A DNA stretch of 64,000 bases from Tetracentron sinense. Taxonomy: Eukaryota > Streptophyta > Magnoliopsida > Trochodendrales > Trochodendraceae. Below, in pieces: positions 54,396 through 64,000 of this stretch. A model generated the notes under the pieces. That model was not told the DNA's origin. It ran no database searches and saw nothing but the letters and a program-made list of their open reading frames with translations. The stretch is taken from positions 28,119,760 to 28,183,759 of the forward strand of contig CM026557.1 in assembly GCA_015143295.1 (NCBI GenBank), in the 5' to 3' direction. Positions within the stretch are counted from its first letter, which is position 1. Each line of letters starts with the position of its first letter. The translations under genes were made by a program, and so were the position numbers.

Positions 54396-55649
54396 ATGAG
54401 ACGCAATACCTGGGGTCGCGGGTACAACACGAGGGGTAATGGAGGTGATGCTCCATTGGGTGATGATCAACCCGACTTTGCCCAAGCATTCGCATCCATA
54501 GCCGAGACTTTGGCTATGTTGGCGGCAAGGCAACCGGCCACTCCGCCTAATGCGGCACTTATACCGGCTCCTCCTAACCGAGCCCAAGCCGGGATAGAAG
54601 CTTTTCGGAGGATGAGGCCTCCAACTTTTTGTGGAAGCATTGATCCACTTGTTGCCGAGGGTTGGATCCGGCAACTTGAGAAGATATTCTCGGTATTAGC
54701 ACCTACTGAAGTGGAAAGGGTCACATGGGCCGCCTTTATGCTTGAAGGAGAGGCCGATTATTGGTGGAAGTCTGCACTTCGGACCCGAGAGTTGACCCGG
54801 CAAGGTCAAGATTGGACTTGGGAGGAATTCTTGGAGGTTTTCAACAAGAAGTACTTTCCGGTCGGGATGAAAGAAAAGATGGAAGTCGAATTTATTACCT
54901 TGGAGCAAGGTAATATGTCCGTAGCGGCTTATAAAGCCAAATTTTCGGAGCTATCTCGATTTGCTCCACACATGATAGCGACCGAGGCTATGAAGGCCCG
55001 GAAATTCGAGAGGGGGTTGAAGGCCTACCTCAAGGATCGTGTCTCGATGTTTAGACATGAGACATATTCCAAAGTTGTTGATAAAGCACTATTGGCCGAG
55101 TCGAACTCCGAGGAGTTCTTCAAAAGGAGAGGAATGGAAAAAGGACAGTCGAGTAGTTCAGGGGAGAAAAGAGCAAGGACGAGCTTGTATCAGTCTGCAG
55201 GCCCGGCTCAGTCACAGAGGATGTATTCAGCACCACAGGCTCCCTGCTCTTTCGCTCCACCGGCTTTTTGCCCGGCTACCTCATATGCTCCTCGCCCCGC
55301 AGTTACTCAAGCTACGGGATATGCTCCTTCCTCCTATTTGCATGATGTTTGCACTCTTTGTGGGAGGAGGCATCCAGCGGGAGAATACCGGAGAGTTTCA
55401 GGAAGTTGCTTTCATTGTGGTGACCAAGGCCACATGGTCAGAGATTGTCCTCGGCGTCAATTGCCAACTCAGTCTTCAGGGAGCAGGCCCCCGATTAGGC
55501 AGACATCTCAGCCTAGCTTTTCTCAGGCTTCGAGGGCCTCACAGTATACCCGGCCTCCTCGCCCAGCCACACAGGGCCGAGTCTTTGCCTTATCCGAGAG
55601 AGACGCACGTGCATCCGACGATGTCGTGCAAGGTACGCAAAAATTCTAG
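54396..55649 (+). CDS. gag: Gag polyprotein of element B (unspliced form)
   Basis: Complete open frame from ATG 54396 (MRRNTWGRGYNTRGNGG) to TAG 55647-55649. A retrotransposon Gag domain includes AFRRMRPPTFCGSIDPLVAE and GEADYWWKSALRTREL. The Gln/Ser/Pro/Tyr-rich C-terminal part carries [13 protein letters not shown] (last cysteine replaced by tyrosine) and an intact CCHC knuckle, CFHCGDQGHMVRDC. The conserved end is SDDVVQG at 55632, after which TQKF is read from the intron before the stop. The ATG is preferred over an upstream TTG because MRRN is the shared start in A, B and C. Confidence 0.94.
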   Translation: MRRNTWGRGYNTRGNGGDAPLGDDQPDFAQAFASIAETLAMLAARQPATPPNAALIPAPPNRAQAGIEAFRRMRPPTFCGSIDPLVAEGWIRQLEKIFSVLAPTEVERVTWAAFMLEGEADYWWKSALRTRELTRQGQDWTWEEFLEVFNKKYFPVGMKEKMEVEFITLEQGNMSVAAYKAKFSELSRFAPHMIATEAMKARKFERGLKAYLKDRVSMFRHETYSKVVDKALLAESNSEEFFKRRGMEKGQSSSSGEKRARTSLYQSAGPAQSQRMYSAPQAPCSFAPPAFCPATSYAPRPAVTQATGYAPSSYLHDVCTLCGRRHPAGEYRRVSGSCFHCGDQGHMVRDCPRRQLPTQSSGSRPPIRQTSQPSFSQASRASQYTRPPRPATQGRVFALSERDARASDDVVQGTQKF

Positions 55650-55768
55650 AGTCTAAGTTGTGTAAAATTTCTATGATTTATTATGTGATTATTTATACTA
55701 AGGGTTATTCTATGTATGATGCTTGTGATTGTTTGAAATCTACTAATAGTAGTTACTTAATCGCACAG
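55633..55768 (+). other. Candidate phase-1 intron between gag and protease (element B)
   Basis: A 136-bp AT-rich segment, GCAAG|GTACGC to CGCACAG|GC. Splicing gives [18 protein letters not shown]. Retained, it adds four residues to Gag and stops, so it can set the ratio of Gag to Gag-Pol. Confidence 0.65.
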
Positions 55769-58700
55769 GCGCTTTATTAGTGAACGAGTGTCTCGCCCGT
55801 GTGTTGATCGACATAGGATCCACTCACTCCTTTGTGTCACCTAGTTTCGCAAAGGGATTTTCAACTGAGTCTACTCCGTTAGAGCGGGAGTTGACCATTG
55901 CAACTCCACTCGGCAAGTCAGTTGATACGGACAAGATATTCAGGGGTAGTGTGGTTCAAGTGGGGGAGAATGAACTGTTAGCAGATCTCATCGTCCTAGC
56001 TTTTCAAGACTTGGATTTTGATGTCATCTTAGGGATGGATTGGTTGTCAAACCATCACGGGCATGTTGCGTGTTTTGAAAAGAGGGTGAACTTCAAGCCG
56101 GAAGGGGTTAAGCCTTTTCATTTCCGAGGATTAAGAGAGAGGGACATTGCTCGCCTCGCAACCTTGAGTATAGCAAACCCAGAAGCACAAAACTCCTCGG
56201 CCATTCTGGTCATGAGTGAGTTCTTGGACGTATTTCCGGAGGAACTTCCCGGGTTACCTCCGAATCGGGAGATTGAGTTCGCTATAGAGCTTACTCCGGG
56301 CACCGCTCCGATTTCTAGAGCCCCATATAGAATGGCCCCGATAGAGCTTGAAGAATTGAAGAAGCAAATTGAGGAGTTACAACAACTTGGTTTCATCCAA
56401 CCAAGTGTGTCACCTTGGGGAGCTCCGGTCATTTTTGTAAAGAAGAAAGACGGGTCGATGAGAATGTGTATAGACTACCGTCAGTTGAACAAGGTAACTA
56501 TCAAGAATCGTTATCCCTTGCCAAGGATCGATGACTTGTTCGACCAACTGAAGGAAGCGAGATTCTTCTCCAAAATTGATCTTAGATCGGGGTATCATCA
56601 ATTAAGGATCAAGGCGGAAGATGTTCCAAAGACGGCTTTCAGGACTCGGTATGGGCATTACGAGTTCCTTGTCATGCCTTTTGGGCTGACGAATGCACCG
56701 GCGGCATTCATGGATTTGATGAACCGGGTGTTCCGATCTTACTTGGATCGATGCGTGATTGTATTCATTGATGACATTTTGGTGTATTCCCAGACACGGG
56801 AAGATCACGCACGAGACCTGCGCCTTGCTCTGGAGATGTTGAGAGAGCATAGGCTATATGCCAAATTGAGTAAGTGCGAGTTCTGGTTAGAGAAGGTCGC
56901 ATTTCTTGGACACGTGGTGTCGGCCGAGGGCATTTCTGTAGATCCAGCCAAGGTTGAGGCAGTTATGAGTTGGGAGAGGCCCAAGAGCGTCACGGAGATA
57001 CGTAGTTTCCTCGGATTGGCAGGCTACTACCGGAGATTTGTGGAGGGATTCTCCAGTTTGGCCGCACCTCTCACTTACTTGACGAGGAAAAATGCCAAGT
57101 TCAGTTGGAGTGACCGATGTGAAGTGAGTTTCGAAGAGTTGAAGAAGCGCCTCACCACGGCCCCCGTCCTTACTGTGCCATTCGGACATGGTGGTTATGA
57201 GGTATATAGTGATGCTTCGCATATCGGACTTGGGTGTGTCCTTATGCAGCATAAGAAAGTCATTGCCTACGCATCAAGACAATTGAAGGAGCATGAAAAG
57301 AATTACCCCACTCACGACTTAGAACTCGCCGCGGTTGTGTTTGCATTGAAGATTTGGCGGCATTATCTTTATGGAGAGCAATTTGAGGTATTCACAGATC
57401 ATAAAAGCCTTAAGTATTTGTTTTCCCAAAAAGAGCTGAACCTGAGGCAAAGAAGATGGGTAGAATTTTTGAAAGACTACGAGTGCTCCATTCAATACCA
57501 CCCGGGCAAAGCGAATGTAGTAGCCGGAAGCCTACTAGACTTTTGGCGCATATGATGCTGAAGGAGTGGAGGTTGCTGGAGGATGCATCCAACCTCGACA
57601 TCAGTTTTAGTCTCCCTACCTATGGGCCGGTAATGGCTAACATCACAGTTAGGCCATTTATGTTGAGCATGATCCAGGAGTTGCAGGAAATGGATGCCGA
57701 ACTACTTTCTTGCCGAGACAAGTCAGTTAAAAGTGACAGTAAGGATTTTACGGCGAGGGAAGATGGAGTTATCACATTCAAGGGAAGAGTATGCGTCCCA
57801 GCCGATGAGAAGCTTAAGCGAGAAATCTTGTACGAGGCTCACCGGTCCAAGTACACCGTTCACCCCGGGGGTACCAAAATGTATAGGGACTTGAAGAAGC
57901 ATTTTTGGTGGCGGAACATGAAGCGAGAAATAGCGGAGTGTGTGTCTAAATGCTTGGTGTGCCAACAAGTCAAAGCCGAACACAGGAGACCGGCTGGACT
58001 TTTGCAGTCCCTCCCCTTTCCCGAGTGGAAATGGGAACATATCTCTATGGACTTCATTGTGGGGTTGCCGAAGACGGCTAGAAACTATGATGCTATATGG
58101 GTCATGGTCGACAGACTAACGAAGTCCGCCCATTTCTTACCGTACCGGACTACATTCAACTCAAATCAGTTGGCTACATTGTATATCAAAGAAATAGTTC
58201 GGTTGCACGGGGTGCCAGTGAGTATTGTGTCGGATAGAGACCCAAGATTCACATCCAGGTTTTGGAAAAGTTTTCAAGGTGCAATGGGCTCCCGGTTAGA
58301 CTTTAGCACAGCTTTCCACCCACAGACCGACGGGCAAACCGAGAGGGTGAATCAGGTTATTGAAGATATGCTCCGAGCATGTATGCTAGACTTCAAGGGA
58401 AGTTGGGAAGATCACCTACCTTTGGTGGAATTCGCTTACAACAATAGTTATCAAGAGAGCATACAAATGGCGCCTTTCGAGGCTTTGTACGGAAGGAGTT
58501 GTAGATCCCCGTTGTATTGGGATGAAGTGGGAGAAAGAAAGATTTTGGGCCCCGAGTTAATTGAACAAACCGCGGATAGGGTCAAGCTTATCCGGGAGAG
58601 GTTAAAGACCGCACAAGATAGACAGAAAAGCTATGCCGACAACCGAATGAGGGATCTTGAATTCCGAGTCGGTGATTTTGTGTTTGTAAGGATTTCACCG

Positions 58701-59087
58701 ACCAAAGGTGTTATGCGATTCGAGAAGAGAGGCAAGCTAAGCCCGCGATATGTGGGTCCGTTCGAGATCATTACTCGAGTTGGCGAGGTGGCTTACCGTG
58801 TTGCTTTGCCCGCTCACATGGCGGCGGTCCATAATGTATTCCATGTCTCTATGCTCCGGAAGTACATCTCGGATCCTTCTCATGTCATCGAGCTTGATCC
58901 GATAGAGATCCGAGAGGACCTCACTTTAGTTGAGAAGCCGGTTCATATTTTGGATAGGAGAGATCAAGTGCTTCGCAACAAGACTATTCCGCTAGTCCTC
59001 GTGCAATGGCAACATCATGCACGAGAAGAAGCCACGTGGGAGCGTGAAACCGAAGTCAAAGCAAAGTATCCCGAGTTGTTTGAATAG
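55769..59087 (+). pseudogene. pol: Pol of element B (PR-RT-RH-IN-chromodomain), one frameshift
   Basis: Nearly intact polyprotein. The protease site reads [13 protein letters not shown] has become DIG at 55810-55818 (ACA to ATA). Reverse transcriptase has [20 protein letters not shown] and [10 protein letters not shown]. RNase H has [10 protein letters not shown] and [10 protein letters not shown], but a deletion of about 13 bases near 57525 removes the ADALSR motif and shifts the frame to a stop at 57553-57555. The second frame resumes at [10 protein letters not shown] and is open to TAG 59085-59087, with integrase H-H-C-C (SKCLVC), DDE ([19 protein letters not shown]) and a chromodomain (ILDRRDQV to EEATWERETEV). 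No start codon of its own. Confidence 0.94.
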
Positions 59088-59166
59088 ACTTGTGCATATG
59101 GCTTGTAATTTTGTTTTAATTTTGTGCATGTATGTATCGTCCAAATTTCGGGGACGAAATTTTTGT

Positions 59167-59178
59167 AAGGGGGGAGAA
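59167..59178 (+). other. Polypurine tract of element B
   Basis: 'aaggggggagaa' directly before the 3' LTR, preceded by the conserved 'aatttcggggacgaaatttt'. Confidence 0.88.
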
Positions 59179-61046
59179 TGTAGCACCCCGGACTTTTTCA
59201 TCCTTAATGAATAGCACTTTCGTAGCTAATTGGCCGTTTTTGTAGTCTAATTAATAAATAAGGGAGAAATCGGAAATTTCGAAATGTCAAAAATGTGCGT
59301 TTTCGAAAGACGGATCCAATGCAAGTTGAATCGTCGAAATCCGACGAGCGAGTCAAAAGATATGGTCAAAACAGTCCAGACATACAGAGCACCGATCGCT
59401 CGGTCCAGTCAGCGATCGATCGGTCCATAACCGATCGATCGGTAGCGCTATCGCACGGTCAGAATTTTTGTATGGGGAAATTTTCCAGAGAGTGAGTTTT
59501 TGACCGATCAATCGGTCATAAACACCGATCTCTCGGTAGGCAACCGATCGATCGGTCATAACCACCGATCGCTCGGTCTTCGGGTTTTTGCAGAAATTTC
59601 AGTAAAGGCGTTTTCGTCTTTTGGGTGTTAAACCCTTACCCATAAGGGTTTGCTCGACCCTTTGAGGCCTCACTTACAACATTTGAGGGATTTTGAGAGA
59701 TAGAGAGAGAAGAGGAGAAAGCTCTAACCTAGGGTTTGGTTTTGAGAAGGAAATCAAAGGGGGTTTAAGAACCATAGCTCACCCCAACTCGAGTTGCTTC
59801 AAAAATCGAGGCCCAAGCTCGTGTGTGAACCATTCTCCAAGCTAGGGCAGCAACCCAAGCACGTTTTTGAAAGGGGTTTCTTCCCCAACTCAAGTCTCCT
59901 TCAAGCAAGGGCTTCCTCCTTCCAAATAGAGCTTTTATTTCAAGGTTTCTTCAAGATCAAGCCTTGATCTAAGGTTAGTACACCCTACTAACTTACCCTA
60001 GCAATAAATCTAGGTTTTTCCTTATGAAATATGATTCTTGTTAGTATGTTTTATTCTTTGCAAAATGAGTCATCTATAATAAATATAAACAAGATAAAGA
60101 AAGGGTAGGGATGCTTGGATGGAGGTTGGATACGGCGATTGGATGCCGAATGTGTGATGTATGATGTGTGGGTTGTGGATTGGAAAATGGAGGATGGGCA
60201 TAGTACAAATAACAAACTTACCATTGTGTGATTGAATGGAAAATATGCATTTAAAAGAAGGAGATAAACTACTAAGGAATAATGTATGAAAGTGTTTGAC
60301 AAAATACCTAAACTATGAATAAATGATCTCAATGAAGAATATAGGAATGGGTTTTATGCATGTGTTCTTATAAATGATAAATTGATCAAATGTTATGCAA
60401 ACTACTTATGTTACCTATGTTCATATCATGAATTGAATTATAATGTCATATGTTGGTTATTTCCATTATCATGATTGTCACTATGGACACGTACACGAGC
60501 ACGCATGATAGCATGAACCGTGATTTCAAGAGCATGTGCATATAATAAACAACAAGAAAATATTGCATGTCAAGGAGGTTGGTAGCCCAGGGAGGATTCG
60601 GGCACTAACCTCTGGCTCACAAGGAAACCATGCATTTCATAACAAGGAGGTTGGTAGCCCAGGGACATTCAGGTGCTAGCCTCTGGCTCACAAGTGCATT
60701 GCATAACAAGGAGGTTGGTAGCCCAGGGACATTCGGGTGCTAGCCTCTGGCTCACAAGTGCATTGCATAACAAGGAGGTTGGTAGCCCAGGGACATTCGG
60801 GTGCTAGCCGGGCCTGTCCATCTTAGACTTAGACATGTCTTGTATTTATGTTAACTTGGAATACTATTTTGGATCATCAGAAGAAATGAAAATTTGTTTA
60901 CGCTTCCGCATATATGATAGCTTCCGCGCTCTGATTATCGTTGTTAGACTGTATTTTATCTTGTGCATTACAGGATGGTTTGATAGGTAGGCAGTGTGAC
61001 GCCTAAAATATCCCTAAACTCCTAGGGGGTATTTCGGGGCGTTACA
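59179..61046 (+). repeat. 3' LTR of element B with internal deletion
   Basis: An 1868-bp LTR aligned to the 5' LTR with a constant offset of 7530 until 60809. There 'gtgctagcc' jumps to 'gggcctgtcc', a loss of about 553 bp equal to 53280-53832, removing the last array units, the hairpin, the acidic ORF and its surroundings. The rest is nearly identical to the 5' LTR. Because the copy inserted with a normal duplication, the deletion arose after insertion or during its reverse transcription. Confidence 0.95.
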
Positions 61047-62259
61047 GGCCTCTCCCAACTCATGACTGCCTCAACCTTGGCTGGATCTACAGAAATGTCC
61101 TCGGGCGACACCACGTGTCCAAGAAATGCGACCTTCTCTAGCCAGAACTCGCACTTACTCAATTTGGCATATAGCCTATGCTCTCTCAACATCTCCAGAG
61201 CCAGGCGGAGGTCTCGTGCGTGATCTTCCCGTGTCTGGGAATACACCAAAATGTCGTCGATGAATACAATCACGCATCGATCCAAGTATGATCGGAACAC
61301 CCGATTCGTCAAATCCATGAACGCCGCCGGTGCATTCGTCAGCCCAAAAGGCATGACAAGGAACTCGTAATGCCCATACCGAGTCCTAAAAGCCGTCTTC
61401 GGAACATCCTCTGACTTGATCTTTAGCTGATGATACCCCGACCTAAGATCAATCTTGGAGAAAAATCTCGCTCCCTTCAGTTGGTCGAACAAGTCGTCTA
61501 TCCTTGGCAAGGGATAACGATTCTTGATAGTTACCTTGTTCAACTGACGGTAGTCTATACACATCCTCATAGACCCGTCCATCTTCTTCACAAAGAGAAC
61601 CGGAGCTCCCCACGGCGAGACACTTGGTTGGATGAAACCAAGTTGTTGTAACTCCTCAATCTGTTTCTTTAATTCTTCAAGCTCTATAGGGGCCATTCTA
61701 TACGGTGCCCTTGAAATCGGAGCGGTGCCCGGAGTAAGCTCTATAGCGAACTCAATCTCCCGATTCGGAGGTAACCCGGGAAGTTCCTCCAGAAACACGT
61801 CCAAGAAGTCACTCACGACCGGAATGGCCGAGGATTTTTGTGCTTCTGGGTTTGCTATACTCAAGGCTGCGAGGCGAGCAATGTCCCTCTCTCTTAATCC
61901 TCGGAAGTGAAATGGCTTACCCCCTTCCGGCTTGAAATTCACCATCTTTTCAAAACACGCAACATGCCCGTGATGGTTTGACAACCAATCCATCCCTAAG
62001 ATGACATCAAAATCCAAGTCTTGAAAATCTAGGACGATGAGATCGGCTAACAGTTCATTCTCCCCCACTTGAACCACACTATCCCTGAATATCTTGTCCG
62101 TATCAACTGACTTGCCGAGTGGAGTTGCAATGGTCAACTCCTGCTTTAACGGAGTAGCCTCAGTCAAAAATCCCTTCGCGAAACTAGGTGACACAAAGGA
62201 GTGAGTGGATCCTGTGTCGATCAACACTCGGGCGAGACACTCGTTCACTAATAAAGTGC
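61047..62259 (-). pseudogene. pol: Pol of element C, 5' part (protease-RT)
   Basis: Proposed exon from 62259 (after the intron) to the B insertion. Protease [10 protein letters not shown] is intact. RT has [28 protein letters not shown] and [10 protein letters not shown]. The frame is open to the insertion point within AVMSWERP, between RT and RNase H, and continues at 51648 with [12 protein letters not shown]. Small replacements compared with B (KKMDGS for KKKDGS, DLTNRV for DLMNRV). Confidence 0.93.
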
Positions 62260-62394
62260 CTGTGCGATTAAGTAGCTACTATTAGTAGATTTCAAACAAC
62301 AACAAGCATCATACATAGGTAACCCTTAGTATTAATAATCACATAATAAACCATAGAAATTTTACACAACTTAGACCCTAGAAATTTTGCGTAC
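62260..62394 (-). other. Candidate phase-1 intron between gag and protease (element C)
   Basis: A 135-bp segment on the minus strand, GCAAG|GTACGC to CGCACAG|GC. Splicing gives [20 protein letters not shown]. It resembles B's intron in sequence. Confidence 0.65.
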
Positions 62395-63631
62395 CTTGCA
62401 CGACATCGTCGGATGCACGTGCGTCTCTTTCCGATAGGGCGAAGACTCGGCCCTGGGTGGCTGGGCGAGGAGGCCGGGTAGACTGTGAGGCCCTCGAAGC
62501 CTGAGAAGAGCTAGGTTGAGATGTCTGCCTAATCGGGGGCCTGCTCCCCGAAGACTGAGCTGGCAATCGACGTCGGGGACAATCCCGAATCATGTAGCCC
62601 TGGTCGCCACAATGAAAACAGCCTCCTGTAGCCTTCCGTCATTCCCCTGCTGGATGCCTCCTTCCACAAAGGGTGCAGACATCATGTGAATAAGTGGGAG
62701 GAGTATAACCCGTAGCCTGAGTCACTGCGGGGCGAGGAGCATACGAGGTAGCCGGGCGAAAAGCCGGTGGAGCACAAGGGCGGGGAGCCTGTGGTGCCGA
62801 GTACATCCTCTGTGACTGAGCCGGCCCTGAGGACTGATAAGACATAGTCCTAGCTCTCTTCTCCCCTGAACTACTAGACTGTCCCTTCTCTATTCCTCTT
62901 CTCTTAAAGAACTCTTCGGAATTCGACTCGGCCAACAATGCCTTGTCCACAACTTCTGAATATGTCTCATGTCGGAACATTGAGACACGATCCTTCAGGT
63001 AGGCCTTCAACCCCCTCTCGAATTTCTGGGCCTTCATAGCCTCGGTAGCTATCATGTGTGGAGCAAATCGAGATAGCTCTGAGAACTTGGCTTCGTAAGC
63101 CGCTACAGACATATTACCTTGCTCCAAGGTAATAAATTCAATTTGTTTCTTTTCTTTCATCCCAACCGGAAAGTATTTCTTGTAGAAAATGTCTAAGAAT
63201 TCTCCCCATGTCCATTCTTGGCCTGGCCGGGTCAACTCTCGGGTCCGAAGTGCAGACTTCCACCAATGGTCGGCCTCGCCTTCAAGCATAAAGGTAGCCC
63301 ATGTGACCCTCTCTACTTCCGTAGGTGCCAATACCGAGAATATCTTCTCAAGTTGCCGAATCCAACCCTCGGCGACAAGTGGATCAATACTTCCACAAAA
63401 AGTTGAAGGCCTCATCCTCCGGAAAGCTTCTATCCCGTCTTGGGCTCGGTTAGGAGGAGCCGGTATAAGTGCCGCATTAGGCGGAGTGGCCGGTTGCCTT
63501 GCCGCCAACATAGCCAAAGTCTCGGCTATGGATGCGAATGCTTGGGCAAAGTCGGGTTGATCATCACCCGATGGAGCATCACCTCCATTGCCCCTCGTGT
63601 TGTACCCGCGACCCCGGGTATTGCGTCTCAT
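62378..63631 (-). pseudogene. gag: Gag of element C with one nonsense codon
   Basis: ATG at 63631 ([17 protein letters not shown]). The Gag domain is intact (AFRRMRPSTFCGSIDPLVAE, GEADHWWKSALRTREL). A TGA at 62639-62641 replaces the last cysteine codon of [13 protein letters not shown], cutting Gag just before its CCHC knuckle (GDQGYMIRDC remains readable). The unspliced frame would end at 62378-62380 (QGTQNF). Otherwise very close to B's Gag. Confidence 0.92.
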
Positions 63632-63953
63632 GATTTCTCCTGAGAACGACAATACAACATGAGTCTAACTTGGATACGCATTTAGTACAATTTTCGCAAT
63701 TCACTCAATACATATTCATCAAGCATATTTAATAAGCATAACACAATTAACGCACACATAGTATACACAACAATGGCATCACATACAATCCATGTTCCTA
63801 GCGTAGGACTCCACGTTCGGTTGAAGTTCAACCTACTTTGACTAGGACTAACTTGTTAGTCCATACTTGGAACACAACTCTTTAAGGTAATTCTAATACC
63901 TAGTTCAATCATGGTACCATTCCCATGTGACCCTATGGACTCTAATGCCTAGA
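63632..63953 (-). other. 5' leader of element C
   Basis: Non-coding leader similar to B's. It ends with 'gttctcag|gag' (acceptor-like, 63640), 8 bases upstream of the gag ATG. Confidence 0.6.
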
Positions 63954-63965
63954 GCTCTGATACCA
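63954..63965 (-). other. Primer-binding site of element C
   Basis: TGGTATCAGAGC on the minus strand, four bases from the LTR end; exact plant initiator-Met tRNA primer site. Confidence 0.9.
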
Positions 63966-63969
63966 CCTC

Positions 63970-64000
63970 TGTCGTGCCCCAAAATACCCCCTAGGAGTTA
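63970..64000 (-). repeat. 5' LTR of element C, terminal 31 bp
   Basis: Ends 'ttggggcacgaca', matching the 3' LTR end at 47097 except for the 'cacgaca'/'gcgaca' difference. The rest lies beyond the window. Confidence 0.85.

Larger units (their letters stand above)
51649..61046 (+). mobile_element. Ty3/gypsy chromovirus B, full-length and young, nested in C pol
   Basis: A 9.4-kb element with both LTRs, primer site, gag, intron, pol and polypurine tract, flanked by perfect GGCCT duplications (51644-51648 and 61047-61051). It lies antisense inside C's pol, and the C frame is restored when B and one duplication are removed. I count roughly eight differences between the LTRs over the ~1.87 kb they share, so insertion is recent. 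Coding defects: protease DIG, a small RNase H deletion, and a 3' LTR deletion. Confidence 0.97.
47097..64000 (-). mobile_element. Ty3/gypsy chromovirus C, host of nested B, runs off the window
   Basis: Minus-strand element: 3' LTR (47097-49432), polypurine tract, chromodomain-integrase-RNase H (49525-51648), then B, then RT-protease (61047-62259), intron, gag (62395-63631), leader, primer site and the start of the 5' LTR (63970). It inserted in N's LTR; the left target copy would be 47092-47096 (GTAGT) and the right copy is outside. Two premature stops plus B inactivate it. Confidence 0.95.

Overview
The window is plant (angiosperm-type) genomic DNA made almost entirely of nested LTR retrotransposons; I see no host gene, rRNA, tRNA gene or CRISPR array. 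The dominant family is Ty3/gypsy chromovirus (Tekay/Del-like by inference): an initiator-Met tRNA primer site (TGGTATCAGAG), a Gag with a CCHC knuckle, a PR-RT-RH-IN polyprotein, a C-terminal chromodomain, and LTRs of about 1.9-3.3 kb. A second lineage is Ogre/Tat-like (elements M and N). One L1-type LINE remnant is present.

Layout. 1-3747: 5' part of chromovirus A (+), fused by deletion to D. 3747-13883: chromovirus D (+), decayed; its 3' LTR is split by solo LTR F (-, 11239-13687, duplication TTTTG). 13884-14092: end of an LTR, probably A's. 14093-16097: LTR of Ogre-like element M (+). 16098-24089: 5'-truncated LINE, split inside RNase H by solo LTR J (16949-23488, duplication AATGG), itself split by solo LTR K (18392-21665, duplication GATAC). 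24090-31442: M leader and ORF1, carrying solo LTR I (24347-29053, duplication CCAAC), which carries solo LTR H (25975-28507, duplication GTATT). 31443-37942: chromovirus E (-, duplication GTATG) inside M gag. 37943-40620: M gag and protease. 40620-41990: chromovirus G remnant (-). 42010-45850: unidentified minus-strand coding remnants and LTR-like AT-rich DNA. 45850-47096: Ogre-like N leader, primer site and LTR end (-). 47097-64000: chromovirus C (-), running off the end and split inside pol by the young, full-length chromovirus B (+, 51649-61046, duplication GGCCT).

Three signals go beyond ordinary annotation. First, eight chromovirus LTR copies of otherwise divergent sequence carry a 31-51 codon acidic ORF with a PW(I/V)EE(E/D)Y core and differences concentrated at third codon positions. 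Second, in four of the five copies where it can be examined, gag and protease are separated by a 135-140 bp GT-AG segment whose removal fuses them in the same phase with the same residues; this looks like a conserved phase-1 intron allowing Gag from unspliced and Gag-Pol from spliced RNA. Third, a short hairpin just before the LTR ORF keeps its pairing while its sequence changes. Clusters of 14-bp palindromes sit in the upstream half of the LTRs.

A working replication cycle would use Gag for the particle, PR-RT-RH-IN for maturation, copying and integration, and the chromodomain for targeting. No copy is fully intact: B, the youngest, has a DIG protease motif, a small frameshifting deletion in RNase H and a 3' LTR that lost about 550 bp.
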